A DNA stretch of 64,000 nucleotides, taken from the NCBI GenBank assembly GCA_963556495.2, contig OY747710.1, positions 41,179,000 through 41,242,999 on the forward strand, read 5' to 3'. Position numbers and translations under genes: made by a program. Of this stretch, positions 23,941 through 35,143 are shown one piece after another (the stretch's first letter is position 1; every line of letters begins with the position of its first letter). The notes under the pieces are model-generated. The model was not told where the DNA came from and made no database searches. It saw only the letters and a program-made list of their open reading frames with translations. The DNA comes from Valencia hispanica (taxonomy: Eukaryota > Chordata > Actinopteri > Cyprinodontiformes > Valenciidae).

Positions 23941-24932
23941 ACATGTGGGGTGCCCCAGGGCTCCATCCTGGGGCCCCTCTTATTTAATATCTACATGCTC
24001 CCACTAGGCAAGATTATAGCAACCAATAACTTTTGCTACCATAACTACGCGGATGACACTCAGCTCTAATTATTTTTGGACCCAAGGAGGAACGATCAAG
24101 AGTCAGCACACAGCTTCAATTAATACAGCTAGAAACTACTGATCGGGCTCGTAGGTGTAGTAATAGACTCAGACCTGAACCTCCAGGGTCACATAAAGGC
24201 AATAACAAGGTCGGCCTTCTATCACCTGAAGAACATTTCTAGGATTAAACGACTGATGTCGCAACAGGACCTAGAAAATCTCATCCATGCGTTTATCTTT
24301 AGTTGGATTGATTACTGCATCAGACAGCTGCAGCTGATCCAGAACGCTGCCGCTCGAGTCCTCACTAGAACCAGGAAAGTAGAGCACATAACCCCAGTTC
24401 TAAAGTCTTTATACTGGCTCCCTGTAGCTCAGAGAATAGACTTCAAAAATACTCCTACTAGTTTATAAATCATTACATGGCTTAGCACCAAAATATGTTG
24501 AAGACCTGTTGTCACAGTACCAACCACCAAGAGCACTCAGGTCCTCCAACTCTAGCCTACTAAACATCCCTAGACTCAGAAATAAACATGGAGAAGCAGC
24601 TTTCAGTTTCTATGCTCCCCTTATCTGGAACAGACTTCCTGACGAGTGTAGAGCTGCTGAAACTCTGAACTGCTTTAAATCGAGACTAAAAACCCATCTG
24701 TTTAGAATTGCCTTTGAGTAAATGCTTGATGTCATATGTATGAAATGTGTTCATGCTCTCTTGCTTTTTTGATTTGTGTATCATGTGTAATGTGTGTTTC
24801 TTTTACTTTTAATTTCCAATGTTATATTCCATGTGTTTTTTTAAAATCACCAAATCATGTAAAGTACCTTGAATTACCCTGCTGTTGAAAGTGTGCTATA
24901 CAAATAAAATTGCCTTGCCTTGCCTTGCCTTA
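23941..24932 (+). mobile_element. L2-type LINE, 5'-truncated, with internal gap
   Basis: The piece opens in the reverse transcriptase with [17 protein letters not shown] (motif B) and YADDTQL near 24045 (catalytic box C). After a gap it resumes with GVVIDSDLNLQGHIKA, SRIKRLMSQQDLENLIHAFI and RQLQLIQNAAARVLTRTRK. It then gives HITPVLKSLYWLPVAQRIDF and, in a shifted frame, RNKHGEAAFSFYAPLIWNRL. The 3' end reads AAAGTGTGCTATACAAATAA followed by the short tandem tail TTGCC (24912-24932). Frameshifts make it inactive. Confidence 0.85.
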
Positions 24933-25189
24933 CTGGTATCGGAGAAATGAAGCTCCTCCATAAGACATGGATTTGATCTCCAATAGGAATACTGATGCCA
25001 ACAACGTCACTGATGATACCAAAAAAGTCCTATTTAGATACCAAAACTTTTTTTAAACTCTCGGTAACCAACCAAATGTTGTGTACCAAGAACTTTCTGT
25101 ATGTATATCATAATTGCCCATAAACTAAGGCTGAAGCTTTTCTTCTTTGGGCTGCCACTTGCCTCTGGAGTTTGAGCTTTTTGACACTG

Positions 25190-25640
25190 GAACCTCTCAA
25201 CGTTGAGTGCTCAGCCCAATGCTGTTCACAATACAAACAACTACGGAGACACACATGAGCAACCTTGATCATTACAGTTGCAATGGCTTCACAGTTCTGG
25301 CTCTCAATCAGGGGAATGAAGGATACCAAACAGTTGTAAGCCTGGTCAGTTGTCAACAAAACAAAGGAGATGATCATCAACAATTGGAGGTCATGACCTG
25401 AGCACAGTAAGGGGAGTCATGGAGGTGATTGCAGTTTCTGTCCAGGATCTGTTTCTAAGTGATATCATGATCCAGGCCCAGAACATTGTAAGACACTCCC
25501 CAAACCCTCTTCATTAACTTTTTAACCCGCTGCTATCAGCCAAACAGTACTGTGGCATCAACATCGAGTGCACCAGACTGCTATACCACTGTCTACCATA
25601 AGCTGTTAAAATGCTGAAATTGTGTTATGATTATGGACAA
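25190..25640 (+). mobile_element. CR1/Rex1-type LINE relic
   Basis: Traces of a reverse transcriptase C-terminal part are visible. VLSPMLFTIQTT resembles the motif B region. CQQNKGDDHQQLEV resembles the segment after the catalytic box. Further on, HIVRHSPNPLH and LLPSAKQYCGINIECTRLLY resemble the terminal domain. Multiple frames are needed. A similar fragment is at 41075-41360. Confidence 0.55.
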
Positions 25641-26177
25641 TACTGCAGGTATTTTGTATATTTTATCTCGTTCAAGTTTTTATGAACATTTGTGTTGTGT
25701 CTATTTAATCATTTTAAACTATTTTGTTGAAAGATTTTAGAGAAACAGGCTTCATGCCACATCCTGTGCACTATTTCCTGAACAATGAAATAATAACAAA
25801 TTGGTAAGTTTGGATTTGCTTGCGTCGTGTAAACAATTCAAAGACCTTATTTGTCTGTTGGTAGGAAATGGTTGAGCAAGATTTCAAGCTAGAACTACAG
25901 TCAATGAGAGTGGAAGAGGCAGGGTACGAAAACACCAAGAGTGGGGAAGAGAGTGGAACATTCAGAACTACAAATACAAGCAGCGGGGACATGGTAAAGA
26001 AATCTGTCTGGAGTGAAAACTACTTGAAGAATGTAATTTCCCAGCAGACCTAAAGTAAAGAAAATGTTGAACCAAAACAATACTACAATACATATAAGAA
26101 AAAAGGTGAGTTAAGCAAATGAGAGCGATAACCACCTGGTAATGACCCTCAAAACAAAATCCATCCCACAAATATTA
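25641..26177. other. Intergenic, no recognised feature
   Basis: No repeat or exon recognised; the block ends at the TA preceding a Tc1-type end. Confidence 0.45.
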
Positions 26178-26774
26178 CAGTGCCTTACAGGAGGTGTTCA
26201 TTGTCCTGGAACTTTTTTTAATGTTTTGCCAAATTACAACCCCAAGGTTTAACTTATTTTAATTAGATTGTAGGTGCACAAAGTGACAGAGAATAGTGAA
26301 GTTCAAGAAAAATTTTACCTGGCTTTTTTTGTTTTTTTTTTACAAATAAGTGTTCCTTATCTCCGCTCTTGGGGGTACAGCCAATCAGTGCGAAGGAAAA
26401 CAAATGGCGCTCCAGAATTGACTGCTTTGCAAACGGCAGCCAATAGGTTGGTAAAGTAGCATGGCATCTAGGTATCTCCGCTTCCCAAGCAGCATTTTAG
26501 ATATGCTCTAAAAAAAAATCTGTCAATAGGCAAATCTGCAAATATGCGAATAGGCGAGGGTCCACTGTCCTCCTCAAGAACTTCTATCTATACTTGCATT
26601 CAAAGGACTTTGAAAACTTTGAAACAAGCATTTATCTTTCTCCCTCCTAAAAGCACTACCTCTTGCTGATCCATCTAATCATTTTCTTGTAAAATACATT
26701 GAAACTTGTGGTTGTAATGTGGTAAATTGTAAAAAAAAATTCAAGAGATATAATTACTTTTCTAAGCCAATTAT
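26178..26774. mobile_element. Non-autonomous Tc1-like element with pogo/Tigger-like insertion
   Basis: The left end CAGTGCCTTACAGGAGG, followed by GCCAAATTACAACCCCAAGG, and the right end (ACATTACAACCACAAG on the reverse strand, then AAAGTAATTATATC) are Tc1-type subterminal sequences in inverted order. No transposase is left. In the middle, GCAAATATGCGAATAGGCGA followed by GGGTCCACTG (to 26567) reads on the minus strand as CAGTGGACCCTCGCC, a pogo/Tigger-type terminus. Its partner end is not seen. Confidence 0.6.
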
Positions 26775-27975
26775 AATGCGACTTCAGGCTACTCATTTCC
26801 ATATATGTGAACCCTCTACATTATACATTATACACACGCTGATTCATCATGCATCTCATGTCTCCAGCACCTAGACACAGCATGTTGTTGCAACAGCATG
26901 AGGAACAATCTATAGTAATAGTAATTCAGATCTTACATTATTTTCCAAGTTTTTTTCAGTTGGGACAGTGATACTGCTGCGTAAAGTTTAAAACAAAAGG
27001 GCAGAAATGCTTCTGGCTATATCTCAGGTTAAGATAGCTATTGACAATGTTTAAGTAGCTCAAAGTGGATTCTGGCAACTGATTAGACCAAATTGCATCA
27101 TTGTTGGAATTCATGGAGTAACAGAAACTACGAGCACTCGTGGCAAGTATGGATTGTTTATAGCTGTTAGGATTAATCATCATGCTTATCATCAAACTCT
27201 TATTTTAGCTCCATTGCTGCACTTTTAATCCATGACAGAACTGAGTTCTTTCCTGTTACTCCAGTCTTTCCTTGTATCGAAAACAATATGTCACTTTGAC
27301 TTTGGATGTTTAGGCTTTCAGAATGAGAAGGGTACCAACATCTGTTTCTCACCAAGCATTCATGTTTTGTGTCTTCCAAAAGGAAAGATCCTGTATCATT
27401 TCAAGTAGGAGTAGATTAAACCGGAATCAATGTAAAATACAAAATCATTAAGAGTAAAGACACACCACAACCCTGTTTTGGGGGGTTAATAACTTATAAA
27501 AACATTGTTTTCTGTGTTTTTATGGGGCTGTGTAGAGTATCTATGACCACTCTGTGCGTTACCTATAGTCGACAGAAATCAGAGCTATTTACTTTTAGAA
27601 AATTAGGAGATGCTTTTCATGATGTGAAGAGAAGCTAAAGTAGGTGTGGTGGGCCGTCCAGGAGAAAAGCAAATCTGAAGGTTAGGTTGATGAGAAAGCA
27701 TAGCCTCACATCGGTGCTCTGTGCCACTGGGAAACTTGAGATGTGAGCAGATAGGATTGTGTGCTAGAGTTTCCCGCTAAGAGCCCCCTTCAAAGCAACG
27801 CTTCTCGAGGGGTTGGGAGGAGGGTGGAGGTATTATCACGTTAGGACATCAGATCCAGGGCAGCATCATCTTTATATCAGTTGGATAACACGTGGGGTGC
27901 AAAGGAAGAAAAGTGAACATCGGCATAAAAATCAAAAGGCAAGGATCATAAAGCAAAGAAATTATTAAAGTTAAG
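26775..27975. other. Intergenic, no recognised feature
   Basis: No recognised repeats or coding domains. Confidence 0.45.
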
Positions 27976-28060
27976 AAGGCAAGGCAAGGCAATTTTATTT
28001 GTATAGCACACTTTCAACAGCAGGGTAATTCAAGGTGCTTTACATGATTTTGTGATTTAA
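27976..28060 (-). mobile_element. L2 LINE 3' tip, opposite orientation to 24932 copy
   Basis: AAGGCAAGGCAAGGCAATTT followed by GTATAGCACACTTTCAACAG is the reverse complement of the 3' end at 24845-24932, nearly base for base over about 85 bases, including the tandem TTGCC tail. Only the extreme 3' end was integrated. Confidence 0.88.
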
Positions 28061-29096
28061 GACCAAAAAGACCCTGTAGTTACAAGAAGAGAAAGGCAAT
28101 GAGATTTTGGAAGATCATTGGAGGTAGAAGACTGATTTAATACCTTAATTTATCTTAGACTCATGGAGATCCTAGGAATGGGAGAACAGGATGAGTTATT
28201 CTGGTTCTAGTTAGAAGATCTCTGAGATTAGTGCCTGCTCCTCTTGTATGTTACAGCATCACGTAATGATAACTGCTACCTGGGACACAACATGGTCCTT
28301 TAAAAAAAAAAGAAAAACCCTAAGCACTGTATTTATGCTGCAGCCAACACTCGCCCCTCTTTTACTCCTCCTACCCCCTTCACCCCTTGTATTGATCTTA
28401 GCCAATATTAATACATAGCAGGACCCAGAAGTGTGGTAGAAAGACTAATGAAAAAAAACTCCAGAAGAAGGTGTGTGCATGAATTTTTACATTTACTCTT
28501 AAGCATGCCAGCTGATTTTTGTTTTGAAGTGAACTGATGTGAAACAAGTGAATGTAAAAAAAAATAAAAAATCTTTATATTATTGATTTATTATATTTTC
28601 TTCATTTCACAAAATCAGCTCTCAGAGCATCAAAATCTGAACTGAAAATATATTAGATGCCATTCCTGTGCTCCGTTGAGAGGTCAAATGCTGCCATCTA
28701 CAGGCATGAAAACGAAACAACAGTACTTAACACTAAGTTAAAGTGCTGCCCAGGGGTTACTGTAACCCAAGTACAAAGATTGTTTCTTGTACATGTAAAT
28801 GATACAACTCTGGGGACTTTGAGGGATGCGCATACCGGCATAAATACAAAGAGCACAGAGAGGATTAATGGTAAATTTGCGTTGTTTCAAAGTGTTGGAG
28901 TGTTTGTCTGTGTAATTGTCCAAGCAGAGCAGAGTGACCATTTTGATAACTCTTTGCAAGATAAATAAGGCTTTGGCAATAAAGGGGTGGGAGGGTTCCA
29001 GGGTTGCAACCTTTGATCAGTGATACTAGATGCCAACTGCAATAATTTAAAAAAAGAATATGAGTGAAGATAGCTCCCATTTATCATGGATATTTT
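28061..29096. other. Intergenic, no recognised feature
   Basis: A-rich tracts but no identified element. The 103-codon frame at 28657 has no domain. Confidence 0.4.
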
Positions 29097-29649
29097 TTAA
29101 AGTGCCGCTGGCATGAAATTCCCCGCAATGTTTTGGCCCTTTTTAGTCACACTCTAAGTACCTTAATACCGTATCAAAGGATAGTTTGCTTTAATTCAGC
29201 CTTGTTGTTTTATTGCAGCCCCTACTAGGTGGCCCTTCTGTTAGCATTAGCACAGAACAACCAAGTTTTGGTGGGCGGGGCCCAAGCCATGCGCCTCTAT
29301 TGTCAATTGAGTCTCTAACGTCCGCATCTGATGAAACATTGACAGATGCATTTGCGCACCACAAATTGCCCAAATTCCAATATTATGTATGAAATGTAAT
29401 TAGGTTTAGGCCTTATTATATTGTGTGTTGAACCATTATCTGTTTACAAATTACAGGCCTAATAAAATATTTGATCCATCCGTCCTCATTACGTCTCTAG
29501 CTTCACCACGACAGTAATGGCTCAGTTATCGGCTACTATAACTATGCAATGGCGTTTCAATTTGATCCGGAATCTGATCTGGACAGCGAGGCACCTGAGG
29601 AGGAACCAGAAAGGTAGAGGACGTTTTCCACAGATGATCCAGACAGACG

Positions 29650-30022
29650 TGCTGTGCACGGAGTGGAGGGGCTGTGTGTGTGTGGGTGTGTGTGTGTGGG
29701 TGTGTGTTCTTGTATAGCTATCCTATTTAGGACCTTTTCTGGCATATTCGTTAACCTTCTGAAGACCGATGGACCTTGAAAGGACCAAAGCCCGGTCCTA
29801 ATATGGTGGACCCCCTTTTTTAGGGTTAGGGGTTAGGTTTAGAAGTATGGGGTGAATTATGTTTTGGTTAAGGTTAGGGTTAGGAATAAACTGGTAATGG
29901 TTAGGGTTAGGGTTAGGTTAGGGTTAGGTTATGGTTAGGTTTGGTTTAGGCATAAATGTAACTATTAAAATGAATGGAAGTTAATATAAAGTCCTAAAAT
30001 GGGTAGCAGTACGGCCTTGTGT

Positions 30023-30059
<37 letters not shown>

Positions 30060-30090
30060 TGTGTGTGTGTGTGTGTGTGTATGTTTGTGC
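29650..30090. repeat. Telomere-like (TTAGGG)n interspersed repeat with (GT)n borders
   Basis: Between GT-rich runs at about 29675-29710 and 30019-30081 lies a degenerate TTAGGG/GTTAGG array (29820-29945). It is bordered by ACCTTTTCTGGCATATTC-type and AAAATGGGTAGCAGTACGG-type text. I know this overall arrangement from fish genomes as a dispersed repeat, so it is not evidence of a chromosome fusion. Confidence 0.7.
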
Positions 30091-30240
30091 GAGAGAGACA
30101 TGAGTGACAGAGAGACGAAGAGAGAGCAGTGTTTCAAATAGCGTAAAAAAGAAAAAAACGAAACGCAATATGTGACGGTCAGAGTTGATTTTTTTTTCTT
30201 TTATCTTTGGGGGGGTCGGTGGACCTTTGGTGGTCGGAGT

Positions 30241-30600
30241 TTAATCTGTGGCGCACCGCCACAGATTCCTCATGTTTGGGAAAGACTGGTATATAACAGC
30301 TGAAGGACATTTTTGCGGAATTATACTAACTTGTATAGGGATGTTTGCTGGTTCACGGAGAGTTGGTATTGATCCTGGTAAAAGTTTAAGACGATCTGCG
30401 AATCCACTGCTGCATTGTCCCAAGTTAATAAAACATTTGTCAGAGAAATGTTTGCCACAAACGACCACGCGCTTCGGGAGTCGGTCGGGTACATTCCCTG
30501 CATAAATAAAGTCCATCCACAAGCTTTTCAGTGGCTCGGAAGTGTCGATGCAGTCTGGACTCCATGTTGTCGGTTTCTTGTTTGCCTTTTACCGCAGCTC
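30241..30600 (-). pseudogene. THAP zinc-finger domain remnant
   Basis: The frame SLWMDFIYAGNVP, then LPKRVVVCGKHFSDKCFINL, then LLPGSIPTL shows the hallmarks of the C-terminal two thirds of a THAP finger. These are the invariant Trp, the final Cys-x2-His pair (CGKH), the following Phe and an AVPTIF-like SIPTL box. The first Cys pair is not recognisable in the same frame, so the module is incomplete or frameshifted. THAP domains bind DNA in transposases (P, Kolobok) and in host genes. Its position inside TTAA-flanked inverted repeats makes a transposon origin likely. Confidence 0.72.
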
Positions 30601-31049
30601 TCGTTGTTTAGGTTGTAATACGCGCCGCGGGGGGAAGGACTTGGAGAGTGTTGTTCAGAGAAGGGGGTAATTGGCTGGAACTCAGTGACGACATATGCCG
30701 AAACGTGTTGTCATATGCCGAACTGCAAAACAGCCCGTTTCTGAGTGCTAATTTCACTATGTAGGCAGACATTCCCGGGGACAAAGGAAACACTAATCAG
30801 TCATTTTAACCCCTTAGGGGACATAGGCAGGCTGGGGGAACCTAAAAAAATGCAAATTTCATGCCAGGGCACTTTAATGTGCACGGGGTTACATTTATAC
30901 ATACAGACTTAAATACAGTATATAAACTCATCCTCCCAAGTTTTTTATTTGAATGCTCCTTAGCAAGTTTAACATCAAGCAGACTTTTTGTAGCAACTAT
31001 TCCGAATGGATATTTGAATACTCTCCTCATCAGAACTGCTGAAACTCAT

Positions 31050-31665
31050 TTACTGTATATTTGGTGGTTTCCTGGCAGGGAACAGGCTTTTAAACATAAT
31101 TCACAAGTTGTAAACTTAGTTTGCTTAATGCTTGTTTGCCTTATCTGTTCCAAAATCAGTTTTAATGTGTGTTTGGGGTCATTGTTCTGATGAAACACCC
31201 AACTGTGTCTAAGTTTAACATACAGTATCTCACCAAAACCATCACCCTCAGATGAAAGGAAATTTGTTCGTATCGTTAGGAATAACTCAGCAAGTGCCAC
31301 AACTTTAGTCTGCTATTAAATGTAAACTGTTGGAACACCAGAGTCAACTTTCAAAAATAAACAGGTTATACAACTTCATGGACAAAGAAGGCAAGGTAAG
31401 AAGAATAGTCCAACATAGATATGCCTAAACCTCACTGAACGTTACAGTTGCTCAGATGGACAAGCCAGTTGCCTTCTGGTGGAAGGTGTTATGCAAAGAA
31501 AAGACAAAGCTTGAGCTAGTCAGTCACAATGAGAAGACTGTATTAACTGTTAAGTATGGTGGTGGCAGTATCATCCTCTGGGTCTGTTTCACTGCGTGGT
31601 GGATTGCACAATGTGGCTGCAGTAATAGATGGCTTCCTCCAAATACTCCAGCTAATCTCCATGGT
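31050..31665. mobile_element. Decayed Tc1 fragments in two orientations
   Basis: On the minus strand, 31046-31210 encodes HSWVFHQNNDPKHTLKLILE, the second catalytic block of a Tc1 transposase with Asp replaced by Asn (QNND). On the plus strand, 31205-31660 carries CATCACCCTCAGATGAAAGG, ATGGACAAGCCAGTTGCCTT and TTAAGTATGGTGGTGGCAGT, pieces of another Tc1 transposase up to its GGGS motif. Opposite orientations imply two insertions or an inversion. Confidence 0.65.
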
Positions 31666-31684
31666 CTCACCGCCTGAACAGAAA

Positions 31685-32205
31685 ATAATTTTTCATCCAT
31701 CCTTTCATTATTGCAATGCACTCTACACAGGACTTAGCAAAACCTCCATAGAATGGCTGCAAGTTGTTTAAAATGCCAGGCTTCTGAAAAAATCCTCCAA
31801 GTTTTCACATTCGACTCCAATCTTGAAAAAAACTGGCTTCCAGGTTATTGTTTTATTGACTCGGAGAGCTCTTTGTGGACATGCACATGCTTTATCAGAG
31901 GGCTTCTGAACCCATATGTCCCTGGCAGGTCCCTGAGGTCCAGTGGTCAGGCTCTGTTGATGGTTCCCCTTACTAGGATGAAGACAAAAGGAAACAAAGT
32001 GTTGTGTTCAGTGGCCCCCAGACTCTGGAACTCTCTTGGATTTGAGATGGGTGGTCTCTTTTAAAATCCAGATAAAATCATATCTTTTAAAATCAGCTTT
32101 TTCTTCATTTCTCCTGTGTTTTTATGCATTTCTGGCTCTTGTGAAACACTTTGTGATTTTCTATCTAGAAAGGTGCCCTATGAATAAAGCTTTACTTCTT
32201 ACTTA
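31685..32205 (+). mobile_element. L2-type LINE 3' fragment
   Basis: LDYCNALYTGLSKTSIEWLQ with a following NAR is the conserved block near the end of L2 reverse transcriptases (about 31700-31785). ALLMVPLTRMKTKGNKVLCS then VAPRLWNSL (about 31950-32040) is the terminal domain. The 3' end AAGGTGCCCTATGAATAAAG at 32170-32190 is typical of L2. Stops and shifts make it dead. Confidence 0.78.
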
Positions 32206-32254
32206 CCCACCATGATGGTTTATACATAGGCTCAAACTTTAACCCCTGATCTCA

Positions 32255-32800
32255 TCGTCACAGGTTAGCAAAATGTAAAGCAGGATTAAATTATAAAATA
32301 TCATACCAAGCTTTGAACAATTTACAGATTACTCTTGAATCCATGCAGACCTCCCAAGAGATGGTCATCCATCTCAAATGACAAGTTGGGCAAGAAGAGC
32401 ACCGATCAAAGAAGCAGCCACAGTTCAGGTGGGAGAATCTGCTGTCATAGCGACTATTAATCATTCACTTTAGACTGACTGTAATGGAAGAATGCTAATA
32501 AGAAAGCTGTTGTTGAAAGTCATGAGTCATCTTGTTTGCAGTTTGCTCAAACCGTGTGGAGACAGAGCAAACATGTGGATAAGGTGCTGTGGTCAGATGG
32601 GACCAGAACTGAACACACTGGCCTACATGCTAAATTCTGGATGTGGCAGACACTGTACATCACCCTGAACACATCATCCCCACCCTGAATAGCTTTGATC
32701 ACCATCACCACATCATTTTCCCTCCACTTTGCAATTATGCACTACTTTAAGTTCTACTTTCCTTGATCTATTTCATAAAACCCAAAGAATATTCAAAAAG
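32255..32800 (+). mobile_element. Internally deleted Tc1 relic
   Basis: Traces of the N-terminal transposase are visible: TACCAAGCTTTGAACAATTT (helix-turn-helix), GAAGCAGCCACAGTTCAGGT, and AGCAAACATGTGGATAAGGT followed by GGTCAGATGGGACC (first Asp block). Then CATCACCCTGAACACATCAT jumps within about 40 bases to the 3' untranslated text TTTGCAATTATGCACTAC. The catalytic second half is therefore deleted. Confidence 0.75.
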
Positions 32801-33438
32801 CGAAAAAGTTAAACGCTTTTACAGGCTACTGTAAAAAACGGTTAAAATTCCAACTAAATTGGATGGATTTCTTTGATTGCTCCTACAATACAATACAAAC
32901 CTTTGCAGTTTGGGAGGCTATTTTATATCTTGTGCATTTGCTTGAATCTATGTTCACGTGTCTCAGACTGTCGATACGTACTACAGGTCATTTTCCCATG
33001 TGTGTATCAGCATGCTCCCTCTCCATATACTACTGCCTCTCTCCACCACCAGGATCATCTCTCAACAGACAGATGCCGTGGTAACATAACACTGACAGAA
33101 ACTGAAAGGCATTGGAACACTATCAGCTCTGCAGATCCTGCTTTTAGTCCAGGTTTCAGTCCAAACTGTACTGCGGACTCCGTCCACAGTCTGTCCTCTT
33201 TTTTTTTTTTTCTGGGTTGCAGATCTAAAAATAGTCTAGTTCTCTTTGTCGAGTTAAAGCCACACTGCAGATGTTGAAACAGCAAACACATGCAGACTCA
33301 TAAGTGAACAAGGGTAAACTAGATGGGGTTCTAGGAGCAAAGCAAGTACTATTTTTTAACCCAATAAAGCGTAGTTTTTCCTGAACATATAATCATTTAC
33401 TACCACTTTTCTTGTCTCAACTCACATCAATTAAATTT
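32801..33438. other. Intergenic, no recognised feature
   Basis: No domain in the 134-codon frame at 32873. A 12-base T run lies at 33199. Confidence 0.4.
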
Positions 33439-33439
33439 A

Positions 33440-34412
33440 CAGTTACAGCTCCTTGAAAAAGTATTTAAACAGACTCAGGGTACTACATTGAGCTTGAATG
33501 TGACACACCAACACAAAGTAGGCCGTTAATGTTAGGTGTGATGAAAAAACCAAACCTGGTTTTGTTGTGAGTTACTTTTTAACAGTCTGAAAACTATAGA
33601 GTGCATTTGAGTTCAGAATATAACCTATAGGCCAAATTTGTCTTAGTTGCACGAAGTCTGGAATTTTAATCGGCCATTCTAACACATGAATATGTATCAA
33701 TGTAAACAATTCCACTGCAGCTCCGGTTGTATTTTTAGGGCCGTTGTTCTGTTAGAAGGTGAACCTCTGTGGCAGTCTCAAGTACAGGGGAGTGTTGCAT
33801 TTTGCTCCATCGATCCCTACATCAGCTCTGTCCAGCTTTCCTGTTTCTGCAGAATAAAAGTATCCCCACAGCATAATTCTGCCGCCACCATTTTGGGTGA
33901 CAGGTTCATTTTACACCGCTCAGCATTTTGTAAGCCAAATAAATTCAGCTTTGGTCTCAAATGACCAGGGTTTGTGATTTTCTTTCTTGTTGCCATTCTT
34001 TTATGAAGGCCAGGTTTGTGCAGAACATGATTAGCAGCTGAGATGTTGACAGATTCCCCTATCTGAACTGTGGCCCTCTGCAGCTTCTCTACTTACCATA
34101 AGCCTCCTAGCTGCTTCTGTGATAATTGTCCTCCTTACCTGAGCGGTCAGATGTTTCTTGGTAGGTTTGCAGCTTTGTGGTATGCTCTTTCCACTTACGG
34201 ATTGAACAGGGCTCCGTTAAAGATTCAAAGGTTGGGCTATGAGCCATGATATTTGATTTTTGTATCAGATTTTATCTATCCCCCCTCAAAAAAAAATATT
34301 TTTCTCCCCACTTTGTCACATGCAGCAATCCGAAACATTACGAAAATCTGATTGATCATCATTTATGCCTGCAGGAAGTAAACTTTTAAATAAAATATCC
34401 ACAGTGCCTTAA
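33440..34412 (-). mobile_element. Decayed Tc1-like transposon (minus strand)
   Basis: The left end CAGCTCCTTGAAAAAGTATT and the right-hand ACAGTGCCTT lie in the expected inverted arrangement. Between them the transposase is traceable on the minus strand: GGCCATTCTAACACATGAAT, GGGCCGTTGTTCTGTTAGAA (second Asp block), CCCCACAGCATAATTCTGCC (GGGS block) and TTTGGTCTCAAATGACC (first Asp block). Frames are thoroughly broken. It is an older relative of the 18886 family. Confidence 0.8.
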
Positions 34413-35143
34413 AATTAGTTTTACCATCTCTTTAACTGGGCTTAAAACCGACAGGGTTGACTAAATCCTTTCACTCAATAGAATTCTGCATTTGTTAATT
34501 CATTCAGAATATTAGTTTGAGTCATGTTTTCTGCTAAACACACAATGGATGGTGTCCTAGCAGAGCAGTGAGCTTTAGGTCCAACAAAGCATGGTTGATC
34601 AACCTTTGAGTATTTAAAGCAGGATAAGTGTTTGTTAGGTCCTGTTTTCAAATACCCACATTTCAAAAATCTACTTATTTGATATGTTATCACATAGTGT
34701 ATCAACCCCCAGTAAAACTGGATGTCTGTGAGCCGAAAGTGCATCACCTTCCTTTTTAATTCATTGTTAAAATAAAACTGTGAAGTGGAAAAATGTTAAC
34801 GTTTAGTTATGGTTTCTTTCTTATATCTTCGTAGGAAATGATCTCTTCAGTACAGGAGCCCTGGTCACCGTTGGCCGCTGTCTAGAACTGCCCGTGCCTG
34901 GAGACTTGCATTGGGTAGAATTTTATTTGAAATTAAAGAAATAGTTTTGACACTAAATGTGTGATCATACTATTCACACATTTTACTTAGCATCATTGCT
35001 TACTCTTGTTAGTAAATACTGTCAATATTACACTGACTGAGAATCAGTTAATATTAGCCTTAGTGAAGGTGGCATGGTTAAAGTTCATGTGTGGCTAAAA
35101 GCCTCTCAAATTATAGTGGCTTTAAAAATACATGTAAAACTTA
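34413..35143. other. Intergenic, no recognised feature
   Basis: AT-rich, no recognised element. Confidence 0.45.

Larger units (their letters stand above)
29101..30873 (-). mobile_element. TTAA-flanked, THAP-bearing DNA transposon (Kolobok-like)
   Basis: TTAA at 29097-29100 and 30874-30877 flank termini that are inverted copies. The left begins AGTGCCGCTGGCATGAAATT; the right, read on the minus strand, begins AGTGCCCTGGCATGAAATT, differing by one inserted base. A TTAA duplication is known for the Kolobok and piggyBac superfamilies. The THAP-finger remnant inside (30241-30600, minus strand) favours Kolobok, whose proteins carry THAP domains. The catalytic gene is missing. Part of the interior (29650-30090) is a separate telomere-like repeat. 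Superfamily assignment is inference; boundaries are directly seen. Confidence 0.75.

Noticed and set aside
29818..29945. Interstitial telomere as a chromosome fusion scar
   Set aside because: Units are degenerate and embedded in a dispersed repeat with GT borders, not head-to-head telomere arrays.
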